Positions 5,515 through 12,753 of a stretch of DNA of 12,823 nt are shown piece after piece. The position numbers and the translations under genes are program-made. The notes below the pieces were generated by a model. It was not told the origin of the DNA and did not search any database. It saw nothing but the letters and a program-made list of their open reading frames with translations. Positions within the stretch are counted from its first letter, which is position 1, and the number at the start of each line of letters is the position of its first letter. Source of the stretch: Syntrophomonadaceae bacterium (GTDB lineage: Bacteria > Bacillota > Dethiobacteria > DTU022); NCBI GenBank assembly GCA_007130585.1, contig SLSE01000165.1, forward strand, positions 1 through 12,823, in the 5' to 3' direction.

Positions 5515-7950
5515 ATGTTCTATTCTAATTTGGGGGTAAGGGCGATTAAGAATATCACTTATAAGTACTTCTCTCCCGAACAGCATTCAGTCCAGTTTCT
5601 CGATTACAGGGAAGATTATCATACCCTGCTTTTTAAGCTGGCAAGCAGGTTTATCTCTGTTATTCCTCATGACTATGACCATGTTGTAACCGAAGCATTC
5701 AATGCCGTAGGAAAAAAATTAGAAGCAGACTATCTCACCCTGTACTTTTATGATTTTTTCCGCAAGGCAGCCGTTAAATCATACCAGTGGTCGTCGGCGG
5801 GTCATGAAATCGAAACATTCGATAATACGGCTGTCCCCTTTAGCATGATCGTAGATATATTAAAGCTGCACCTGAAAAACCGGGTCGTTAACCTGGACTT
5901 CTATGATTCCCCTGCCGATCAGGGCGCCGGCGCGGCCTGCTTTAAAAATGAAGGAACCCGCTTTCTTTCCATCTATCCCATGGTTACCAGGGGCCAGCGG
6001 ATCGGGTTCCTTGTTTTTGAAAAAGCCGAACAGGAAAAACCTTTTTCGGAGCAGGAAGGCTGGCTGCTCAAAGCTTTGGCCGAAATGATTGCCTGCTCGG
6101 AGCTTCAGCGCAGAAAAGAAAGCGAAAGGATGCAGCTTAAGCAAAAATACATCGATCTGGTGGAGCAGACCAGCGATTGGGTTTGGGAAGCCAATGCCGA
6201 TGGAGTTTTTACATACGGCAATAGCCGCGCCGAAGATTTTACCGGGTATAACCCTGCCGAGCTGATAGGAAGAACACCGTTCAGCTTTATGGCTCCCGGG
6301 CAGGCGGAAAATGTAAAAAAGGTTTTTTTTGACGCCGTTCGGGATGCAAAGCCCATCAGGCACCTTGAGAACCAGTTCATTCATAAGGACGGGCAAACCG
6401 TTTATTTTGATACCAATGGCGTGCCTCTTCTGAACAGCCGCGGTCAGGTCAGGGGCTTCAGGGGGATCAGCAGGGATATTACCGGCCGTAAATCTATCGA
6501 GAACGCGTTAAAGGATTCAGAAAAGAAGCACAGGGAAATCCTGGCATCAATTGAAGAAGGTTATTACGAAGTTGATGTCAAGGGAAACCTGCTCGATTTT
6601 AATGAATCGACAGGCAGTATAACAGGATATTCGCGCAGTGAACTGACAGGCATGAATTACAGGCAGCTTTATAAAGATCATAAGGCAGTGTTCGGCGCCT
6701 TCAGGGAAGTTTACAAAACCGGCCGGCCGAACCGGGGCTTCATTCAGTCGATCAGGCGCAAAGACGGCTCTTCCTGTTATGTCGAGATATCCATATCGCC
6801 TGTTACGGGCAAAGAAGGTAAGTTTGCCGGTTTCCGCGGTGTTATCCGGGATGTAACAAACAGGATAAAACAGCATAACCGCCTGGCTTATCTCAGCATG
6901 CATGATAACCTGACCGGCGTTTACAACCGGACCTACTTTGAAGAAGAGTTGAAACGCCTGCGCAACAGCAGGGAATACCCGATTTCAATAATTTACGCTG
7001 ATGTAAACGGCCTGAAGATTGTAAACGACGCTTTCGGTCACGAAAAAGGTGACCAACTCTTAAAAGACGCAGCCCGGGTCATGCGGGAGTCCCTGCGCGG
7101 TCACGAGGTGTTGTCCAGGGTGGGAGGGGACGAATTTGCCGCTGTCCTGGTTAATACCGATGAAGAAAACGGACGCAAGGTTGTAGCGCGTATCCGTGAC
7201 AGTATCGATTCATATAATAAAACCAACCAGGATATTCCTTTGAGTATTTCTATCGGCCTTGCCACGGCCGCTACAGGTGAAACCTCCACCGAGGAGCTTT
7301 TTAAAACCGCTGATGACCTGATGTATCGTGATAAAATGTTTAACGGGGGAAATCATAGCTTCAAGCTTTTAGACAAGATCAAGGCTCCGGCTAATGGAAA
7401 CAAGTTGCCCGGTCCGGAGTTGCTCAGCCGTTATACCCGCCTTTGCCGGGCCCTGGGACAAATGGCCGGACTGGATGCAAGGAGCATGGATAAACTTCTT
7501 TTGCTGGCAAAAGCCCACAATATAGGTAATGCCGGGACTCCTTTAAGGATTATCCTCAAGGAAAAAAGACTGACCGCTGAAGAAAACAGGATAATCAGGA
7601 TGCATCCGGAAAAAGGATATCGCATTGCCCTGGCCTCGCAGGAGCTGTCAGGAATTGCAGATTTGATCCTGAAGCATCATGAGTGGTGGGATGGAAGCGG
7701 CTACCCGCTGGGACTGAAAGGTGAAGATATTCCCCCGGAATGCCGAATCCTGGCCGTGGTGGACGCATTTGTTAATATGACAACAGAGAGATCTTACCGG
7801 AAAGCCTGCAGCAATGCGGAAGCACTGAAGGAGCTCCAAAGGTGTGCCGGAGGCCAGTTTGATCCTGCTGTAGTAGAGAATTTCAGGCAGCTGTGGGAAA
7901 AAGCCAGGCTACAGCAGCAAAAAAAGAAGGATTTTGCGGAAAAAAAATAG
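5515..7950 (+). CDS. GAF-PAS-PAS-GGDEF protein with degenerate HD-GYP domain
   Basis: An 811-residue signalling protein with no visible signal peptide or membrane segment. Order: GAF-like domain (about 37-200), PAS (about 212-325, ending GFRGISRDITGR), PAS (about 335-450, ending GFRGVIRDVTNR), GGDEF (about 455-615) and an HD-GYP-type domain (about 620-800). The diguanylate cyclase site is intact (RVGGDEF, 535-541; D496 in ADVNGLK), so it can plausibly make cyclic di-GMP. The inhibitory I-site is RGHE (528-531) instead of RxxD. In the HD-GYP domain the HDxGK motif has become H668-N-I-G-N672, an upstream histidine is replaced by L636, and the second Asp of DAYDAM is V753. H697, HHE 721-723, GYP 729-731 and D750 remain, so phosphodiesterase activity is doubtful. 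ATG 5515 has a poorly spaced Shine-Dalgarno but is the only nearby canonical start after TAA 5485-5487. Divergent from an XRE regulator; paralogous to the sensor at 9898. Confidence 0.9.
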   Translation: MFYSNLGVRAIKNITYKYFSPEQHSVQFLDYREDYHTLLFKLASRFISVIPHDYDHVVTEAFNAVGKKLEADYLTLYFYDFFRKAAVKSYQWSSAGHEIETFDNTAVPFSMIVDILKLHLKNRVVNLDFYDSPADQGAGAACFKNEGTRFLSIYPMVTRGQRIGFLVFEKAEQEKPFSEQEGWLLKALAEMIACSELQRRKESERMQLKQKYIDLVEQTSDWVWEANADGVFTYGNSRAEDFTGYNPAELIGRTPFSFMAPGQAENVKKVFFDAVRDAKPIRHLENQFIHKDGQTVYFDTNGVPLLNSRGQVRGFRGISRDITGRKSIENALKDSEKKHREILASIEEGYYEVDVKGNLLDFNESTGSITGYSRSELTGMNYRQLYKDHKAVFGAFREVYKTGRPNRGFIQSIRRKDGSSCYVEISISPVTGKEGKFAGFRGVIRDVTNRIKQHNRLAYLSMHDNLTGVYNRTYFEEELKRLRNSREYPISIIYADVNGLKIVNDAFGHEKGDQLLKDAARVMRESLRGHEVLSRVGGDEFAAVLVNTDEENGRKVVARIRDSIDSYNKTNQDIPLSISIGLATAATGETSTEELFKTADDLMYRDKMFNGGNHSFKLLDKIKAPANGNKLPGPELLSRYTRLCRALGQMAGLDARSMDKLLLLAKAHNIGNAGTPLRIILKEKRLTAEENRIIRMHPEKGYRIALASQELSGIADLILKHHEWWDGSGYPLGLKGEDIPPECRILAVVDAFVNMTTERSYRKACSNAEALKELQRCAGGQFDPAVVENFRQLWEKARLQQQKKKDFAEKK

Positions 7951-7978
7951 TTTCGCCTGCCGGTAAGTTAAAACAGTC

Positions 7979-8016
7979 GAAAGCGGAATCTTCATGATCG
8001 GGAAGATTCCGCTTTC
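7979..8016. terminator. Long perfect hairpin between convergent genes, probable bidirectional terminator
   Basis: GAAAGCGGAATCTTC (7979-7993) and GAAGATTCCGCTTTC (8002-8016) form a perfect 15-bp stem with an 8-base loop. It lies between the stop of the plus-strand sensor (7950) and the stop of the minus-strand dodecin (8064), where a shared terminator would be expected. The T-run is poor on the plus side (AGGTTTCC) and modest on the minus side (GACTGTTTT), so it is not a classic Rho-independent terminator. Confidence 0.65.
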
Positions 8017-8063
8017 AGGTTTCCATATAATAAAAATTTTTAACCGGTTATGTTTCTTGTTGA

Positions 8064-8267
8064 TCAGTCTTCATACTTAAAGGAAAGAGTCATTTTAACT
8101 CTGAAGAAGAGGGTCTCGTCTTCAATTTTCATATCCATCTCTTTAACTTCTGCAACCCTGAGATTGCGTAAAGATTTTGAAGCCTTGTTTACCGCAACTT
8201 TAGCCGCATCTTCCCATGACTTTTCACTGGTCCCGACAAGCTCAATTACCTTGTATACGCTTTCCAC
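8064..8267 (-). CDS. Dodecin family flavin-binding/storage protein
   Basis: A 67-residue protein with the whole dodecin pattern: YKVIELVGTSEKSWEDAA (5-22), then ASKSLRNLRVAEVKEMD (29-45) and a closing beta strand ending TLSFKYED. Dodecins assemble into hollow dodecamers that bind or buffer flavins in the cytosol. The start is GTG 8267, preceded by AAGGAGG (8280-8274) with a 6-base spacer; a longer in-frame reading from 8303 would run through the predicted promoter -10 and the Shine-Dalgarno and is rejected. The position that holds the flavin-stacking Trp in the Halobacterium and Mycobacterium proteins (VWAEV / DWFEV) reads RVAEV here, so the isoalloxazine sandwich residue is missing; the only Trp is W18 near the N-terminus. 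It has its own promoter between it and degV, and a hairpin terminator follows. Confidence 0.9.
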   Translation of the reverse strand: MESVYKVIELVGTSEKSWEDAAKVAVNKASKSLRNLRVAEVKEMDMKIEDETLFFRVKMTLSFKYED

Positions 8268-8303
8268 TGTAATCCTCCTTCCAAAGTATAAACTTATAAT
8301 CAT

Positions 8304-8332
8304 ATTCTATAGATAATTTGCTCTCAAGTCAA
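8304..8332 (-). promoter_or_regulatory. Sigma-A-type promoter of the dodecin gene
   Basis: On the minus strand, TTGACT (8332-8327), a 17-base spacer and TAGAAT (8309-8304) match the vegetative consensus closely. The predicted start near 8297 gives a leader of about 30 bases including the Shine-Dalgarno. It starts 13 bases downstream of the degV stop side (8345), so dodecin can be expressed independently of degV. Confidence 0.75.
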
Positions 8333-8344
8333 TATTGCAATAAT

Positions 8345-9220
8345 TCAGCTTTTTATGCCCCCCGCCATGATTTCGAAAGACGGCTGGATCATCAACCCGA
8401 CGGCACCCGGCCCGATATGGGCCCCGATAGCGGGACCGACCATGCCGACGTGCAGGTCAACTACTTCATAATGGGCCTGCAATTCCTCCAGAAGTTCCCG
8501 GGCCCTGTCTTCGGCGGCAGCGTGGACGACAGACAGGTTAACAGGCTGGTCCGGGCTTACATTGTGCAGTGCCGCTTTGACCAGGCTTGGTATAACCTGG
8601 GAGCGCCCCCTGACCTTATCGTAAGGAGCAACCATTCCTTCAGGATCGGCGCAAAGAATCGGTTTAATCTGTAAGAGTGAACCGAGCAATGATGCTGCTT
8701 TCCCGATACGGCCGTTGCGCTGCAGGAATTCGAGGGTGTCTACCGCAAAAACGCTGAAAGTGGAGGCAATTGATTTTTCCGTGAGGGCGACTGTCTCTTC
8801 AAGCCACATTTCCCTGCGTGCTGCCTCAGCAGCAGCCAAAACGGATAACCCGATTCCCTGGGAAGCGTTTTTGGTATCGATCGTTATTACCCTGGTATCG
8901 ATCATCTTTGATGCTACTTCAGCAGAATTAAGTGTCCCGCTTAATTTTCCTGAAATGTGTATGCTTAATATGGCATCGCTTTTTGGAGCAAGCTTTTCAT
9001 AGACTTCCCGGAATGCCTCCGGGGATGGCTGCGAGGTTTTCGGCAGCTCCCTGCCCCCGGTAAGCTTTTTAAAAAATTCCTGGGCGCTCAGATCCACGCC
9101 ATCTGAAAAAGTATCTTCGCCAAAAATGACATTTATCGGGACCACTTCGATACCGTACCTGCCTGTTTGCTCGGGCGATAGATCTGCCGTACTATCTGTA
9201 ACTATGCTGATATGTTGCAT
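8345..9220 (-). CDS. DegV family fatty-acid-binding protein
   Basis: A 291-residue DegV protein, full length for the family. Members bind a fatty acid, and FakB-type members present it to the kinase FakA for phosphorylation. Motifs: IVTDSTADLSPEQ (6-18), KTSQPSPEAF (61-70), HISGKLSGTLNSA (88-100), DTLEFLQRNGRIG (161-173), LLQIKPIL (182-189) and GAHIGPGAVG (266-275). ATG 9220 is preceded by AAGGAG (9234-9229) with an 8-base spacer; a TTG two codons earlier (9226) is too close to the Shine-Dalgarno. No fakA-like gene is in the window, so coupling to a fatty acid kinase is inferred from the family only. Divergent from the bifunctional-nuclease gene; dodecin follows on the same strand with a separate promoter. 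Confidence 0.92.
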   Translation of the reverse strand: MQHISIVTDSTADLSPEQTGRYGIEVVPINVIFGEDTFSDGVDLSAQEFFKKLTGGRELPKTSQPSPEAFREVYEKLAPKSDAILSIHISGKLSGTLNSAEVASKMIDTRVITIDTKNASQGIGLSVLAAAEAARREMWLEETVALTEKSIASTFSVFAVDTLEFLQRNGRIGKAASLLGSLLQIKPILCADPEGMVAPYDKVRGRSQVIPSLVKAALHNVSPDQPVNLSVVHAAAEDRARELLEELQAHYEVVDLHVGMVGPAIGAHIGPGAVGLMIQPSFEIMAGGIKS

Positions 9221-9258
9221 AAACAACTCTCCTTTTGTTGGAATTGATAATGGGTACT

Positions 9259-9277
9259 ACTATACAGAATAATACCA
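9259..9277 (-). promoter_or_regulatory. Possible degV promoter -10 elements
   Basis: The minus strand upstream of degV contains an extended -10 (TGGTATTAT, 9277-9269) and a further TATAGT (9264-9259). No good -35 is present at 16-18 bases from either, so the assignment is weak. Confidence 0.3.
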
Positions 9278-9361
9278 TAATAAGAGCGTCTTGTGGCGTT
9301 AGCCGGAAAAAATTACGCATCGGATAACCGCCTGGGACAGGGCCCATTTCAGGACAGCATG

Positions 9362-9390
9362 TTTAACCCCGGGGCAATCTATGATAAAAT
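9362..9390 (+). promoter_or_regulatory. Extended -10 promoter of the bifunctional-nuclease gene
   Basis: TTTAAC (9362-9367), a 17-base spacer and TAAAAT (9385-9390) preceded by TGA (9382-9384, the TGn extended -10 element). Transcription would start near 9397, about 25 bases before GTG 9422. This placement excludes translation of the long upstream extension of the reading frame and probably also drives the second sensor gene. Confidence 0.6.
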
Positions 9391-9421
9391 ACAGAAAAGT
9401 GAGCAGAGAGGGGTGTTGAAG

Positions 9422-9856
9422 GTGATTAAGATGGAGGTAAAAACCGTTACTGCAGATCAGGGTGGCAATTTCCTGGTTCTGCTGATGGACGATGAAGAGA
9501 AAAAAGTTCTGCCCATTTCAATAGGACCTCTTGAAGCGCAGGCCATAGCGCTGGTGCTGCAGGGTGAAACCCCGCCCCGGCCTTTGACCCATGATCTTCT
9601 GAAAACTGTCTGCGAAAACTTAAAGGGCGCGTTGGAGAAAGTGGTAATTACAGATATTAAAGAAAGCACATTTTATGCTGAAATATACCTACAGCAAAAC
9701 GGGGAAACCATCATAATCGATTCCAGGCCCAGCGATGCTATTGCCCTGGCTTTGCGCTTTGAAGCGCCTATTTACATGACAACAAAGATGATTGAATTTA
9801 CCTATGATTACCAGGATATAATAGCCCGCGAAGGTGGCGATGAGGAACTGCACTAG
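9422..9856 (+). CDS. Bifunctional nuclease (BFN/DUF151) domain protein
   Basis: A 144-residue protein of the BFN (DUF151) family; a plant member has been described with DNase and RNase activity, while bacterial function is poorly known. Signature motifs: LPISIGPLEAQAIAL (30-44), PRPLTHDLL (52-60), VVITDIKESTFYAEI (74-88) and IDSRPSDAIALALR (99-112). Three starts are possible: GTG 9413, GTG 9422 and ATG 9431. GTG 9422 is preferred because GAGGG lies nine bases upstream and the resulting N-terminus (MIKMEVKTVTAD) matches the family length; ATG 9431, with AAGGTG upstream, is the alternative. The frame stays open back to 9293, but that extension has no family similarity and contains the predicted promoter. 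The second sensor gene begins 41 bases downstream with no terminator between, so the two are probably cotranscribed. Confidence 0.88.
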   Translation: MIKMEVKTVTADQGGNFLVLLMDDEEKKVLPISIGPLEAQAIALVLQGETPPRPLTHDLLKTVCENLKGALEKVVITDIKESTFYAEIYLQQNGETIIIDSRPSDAIALALRFEAPIYMTTKMIEFTYDYQDIIAREGGDEELH

Positions 9857-9897
9857 CATAAAAAATCGGGGTCTGTTCGATCCAGGAGACTGTGAGA

Positions 9898-12753
9898 ATG
9901 AACAGAAAACAGGATAGCAAATCATTTTCAAAGCCCGGACCTTTTTTTGGTATTGAATTTCAGCTCCGGTTTGAGAAAACTGCAGCGGAAATATCTAATA
10001 TATTTATAACAATGCCTTCGGATAGGATCGATGAGGCCATTGAAGTATCTTTACGGTTGTGCGGAGAGCTTTTTGGGGCTGACCGCAGCTATATATTCCA
10101 GTTTTCAGATGACGGCAGCATTAAGAGCAATACCCATGAATGGTGCGCGTACAATGTCAGGCCCCAAAAAGATAAATTGCAGGATATGGATACAGGTGAA
10201 TTTTTATGGATGCTGAAGCGTGTTCGTGAAAACGGATACCTTTATATTCCTTCCGTGAACGAACTGCCACCTGCCGCGGAAAAGGAAAAGAATTTTTTTT
10301 TAAATAATAATATAACTTCTTTAATTTTAATTGCCCTGATCATTGAAGGTGAAATGAGGGGTTTTTTTGGTTTCGATTTTCCGGAGGAAAAGCGGATCTG
10401 GAAAGATGAACAGATCACTTTATTGAAGGTAGTAACAGGGATCATTGCCGCTGCGCTGGCCAGATCGTGGGCCGAAAAAGAACTGGCCAGGAATGAGGAG
10501 ATGTTTCGTTCGATAAGCGAAAATGCCTTTGACATGATCGCCCTCCTCGATAGAAACGGTTGTTACTTATACTGCAATAGCTCATATCAGAAAATACTGG
10601 GTTATGAGCCGCAGCAGTTGATCGGAAAAAGTGCATTCGATTTGGTTCATCCTGCTGAAGCAAACAGGTTGTCCCGCCTTTTTACGGAAGGAATAGAAAA
10701 CAAGGCCGAAAAAAAGGCCCTTCTTACCAGGCTGATTTGCAGCGACGGCAGTTTTAAATGGATTGAGCACCGCCTGAAGCTGCTTTTCCCTGCAGAGGGT
10801 GAGCCTGAGAAGATTTTATTGATCGCCCAGGATGTCAGCGCCCGAAAGAGAGCTGAAGAACAGCTCCTGGCACAGCGCAACCTGGGGTTAAAGCTGGCAG
10901 CAACAACAGATCTGAAAAAAGCTCTTGAGTACTGCCTCGAGACTGCCTTGCAGGTTTCGCAGATGGACAGCGGCGGAATATACCTTGTAGATGAGGAAGC
11001 CGGGTCATTAAAGCTGTTATGCCACAAAGGGCTCTCGTCAGATTTCTTTGAGTCCAAATCTTGCTTCAACGCCGATTCGTGGCAGGCAGGTCTGGTTCAG
11101 GAGGGAAAACCGAAATATATTTATGAGCCGCAAAATCTGCCCGGCGGTGAAGCTCATGCCCGGGAAGGGCTGACTGTTTTTGCGGTACTGCCGATCAATT
11201 ATGAAAACAAAGCGGTAGCCTGCATGAATATCGCCTCACACAGCCTGACCGGGATTTCCGGTAATATCAGGGCCGCACTTGAAACTATTGCATCCCAGGT
11301 AAGTTCGGCCATTGCCCGGATAAAAGCGGAACAAGCCTTCCAGGACAGCATGGAAAAATACCAGACCCTGGTTTCAAATGTTCCCGGGATAATCTTCAGC
11401 TGCAAGCAGGACAAGGACTGGACGATGGAACACATGAGCGGTGACGTGGAGGAAATTACCGGCTACCGGGCTACCGATTTTATTTGCAACCGGGTCAGGT
11501 CATTTGGCAGCATCATGCACCCGGAAGACCGCGATTATGTTTACAATATAATTGTGGGTCACCAGTTCAAGAATTACCCCTACCACGTCCGCTACCGGAT
11601 ATTTACGGCAAACGGGGCTACCCGCTGGGTTCGGGAAAGCGGGCGCACCATAATAAACAGGGAAAGCCTGGCCGGCCGTATAGACGGTGTCATTATCGAC
11701 ATAACCGATTTAAAGAACTATGAAGAGCAGCTTAAGTATTTAAGCCTCCACGATCAGCTTACCGGCCTGTACAACAGGACATTTTTTGAAACGGAACTTT
11801 CCCGCCTGGAAGGCGGCAGAGAATACCCCGTATCCATAATATCCACTGACCTTGACGGCCTTAAACTGATCAACGACACCCTTGGCCACAGTGATGGTGA
11901 TCGCCTGTTGAAAGCCTGCGCCGGTATCCTGCAGCAGTCATTCAGATCTTCTGATATCCTCGCCCGCGTCGGCGGTGATGAGTTTGCGGCGATTTTGCCC
12001 AATACAGACAATAAAACCTGTGAATCTGTTGCCCGCCGGATTCGTGACAACATCGCAGCCTATAACAGGGAGTATGCAAATTTGCCGCTCAGCCTGTCCA
12101 TGGGAGTGGCAACCGCCTCCAGTCGAAAAAATTCGCTGCGCGACCTTTTTAAACAGGCTGATGACCTGATGTACCGTGATAAACTGTACAGCAGCTTCAG
12201 CACCAGGGGGAAAATTGTCAACAGCCTGATGAGTGCCCTGGCCGAGAGGGACTACATCACGGAAGGCCATGCCATGCGGCTTGAGAAATATTGTCTTGCC
12301 CTGGGCGAAGAAATCGGCCTCTCTTCACAGCACCTTGCCGATCTGGCTCTCCTGGCCCAGGTTCATGATCTTGGTAAAGTCGGTATTCCCGATCGGCTCC
12401 TGTTTAAGCCCGGTCCCCTGGACAAAACCGAGTGGGAAATAATGAAACTGCACCCTGAAAAGGGTTACCGGATAGCCCTCTCTTCCCCGGAACTGGCCGG
12501 AGTGGCAGATCTGATATTAAAGCACCACGAGCGCTGGGACGGTACCGGTTATCCGCTTGGGTTAAAAGAAGAAGAAATACCGGTATGCTGCAGGATCCTG
12601 GCCATTGTTGATGCATATGATGCCATGATCCACGACCGCCCCTACAAGAAAGCAATAACTGTTCATGAAGCAAGAAAAGAGGTGCGGCGCTCCGCCGGTA
12701 CGCAGTTCGATCCTCACCTGGTTGAAGTATTTCTGAAGCTTCCGGAATTGTAA
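9898..12753 (+). CDS. GAF-PAS-GAF-PAS-GGDEF-HD-GYP cyclic di-GMP signalling protein
   Basis: A 951-residue multi-sensor protein without signal peptide or clear membrane helix. Order: GAF (about 27-190, with GADRSYIFQFSDDGSIKSNTHEWC at its core), PAS (about 200-318, ending IAQDVSARKRAEEQ), GAF (about 325-475), PAS (about 485-605, ending IIDITDLKNYEEQ), GGDEF (about 610-765) and HD-GYP (about 770-951). The cyclase motif is intact (RVGGDEF, 690-696; DLDGLK 651-656) with a canonical inhibitory I-site R683-S-S-D686 five residues before it. The phosphodiesterase half is also intact: H791, H823-D824 with GK 826-827, H852, HHE 876-878, GTGYP 883-886 and DAYDAM 905-910. It may therefore make or degrade cyclic di-GMP depending on sensory input. 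ATG 9898 lies nine bases after AGGAG (9884-9888); GTG 9892 is only three bases from it and is rejected. Probably cotranscribed with the BFN gene. The ligands of its sensor domains are unknown. Confidence 0.93.
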   Translation: MNRKQDSKSFSKPGPFFGIEFQLRFEKTAAEISNIFITMPSDRIDEAIEVSLRLCGELFGADRSYIFQFSDDGSIKSNTHEWCAYNVRPQKDKLQDMDTGEFLWMLKRVRENGYLYIPSVNELPPAAEKEKNFFLNNNITSLILIALIIEGEMRGFFGFDFPEEKRIWKDEQITLLKVVTGIIAAALARSWAEKELARNEEMFRSISENAFDMIALLDRNGCYLYCNSSYQKILGYEPQQLIGKSAFDLVHPAEANRLSRLFTEGIENKAEKKALLTRLICSDGSFKWIEHRLKLLFPAEGEPEKILLIAQDVSARKRAEEQLLAQRNLGLKLAATTDLKKALEYCLETALQVSQMDSGGIYLVDEEAGSLKLLCHKGLSSDFFESKSCFNADSWQAGLVQEGKPKYIYEPQNLPGGEAHAREGLTVFAVLPINYENKAVACMNIASHSLTGISGNIRAALETIASQVSSAIARIKAEQAFQDSMEKYQTLVSNVPGIIFSCKQDKDWTMEHMSGDVEEITGYRATDFICNRVRSFGSIMHPEDRDYVYNIIVGHQFKNYPYHVRYRIFTANGATRWVRESGRTIINRESLAGRIDGVIIDITDLKNYEEQLKYLSLHDQLTGLYNRTFFETELSRLEGGREYPVSIISTDLDGLKLINDTLGHSDGDRLLKACAGILQQSFRSSDILARVGGDEFAAILPNTDNKTCESVARRIRDNIAAYNREYANLPLSLSMGVATASSRKNSLRDLFKQADDLMYRDKLYSSFSTRGKIVNSLMSALAERDYITEGHAMRLEKYCLALGEEIGLSSQHLADLALLAQVHDLGKVGIPDRLLFKPGPLDKTEWEIMKLHPEKGYRIALSSPELAGVADLILKHHERWDGTGYPLGLKEEEIPVCCRILAIVDAYDAMIHDRPYKKAITVHEARKEVRRSAGTQFDPHLVEVFLKLPEL

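Noticed and set aside
8268..8303. Longer dodecin start at 8303
   Set aside because: The ATG lies at the -10 box, upstream of the predicted transcription start, and the AAGGAGG site points to GTG 8267.
8050..8316. Plus-strand ORF opposite dodecin
   Set aside because: Antisense shadow of a clear dodecin gene; low-complexity translated sequence and no Shine-Dalgarno.
9293..9421. N-terminal extension of the BFN reading frame by 43 codons
   Set aside because: It has no BFN family similarity, its first codon has no ribosome binding site, and it contains an extended -10 promoter whose transcript would start downstream of it.
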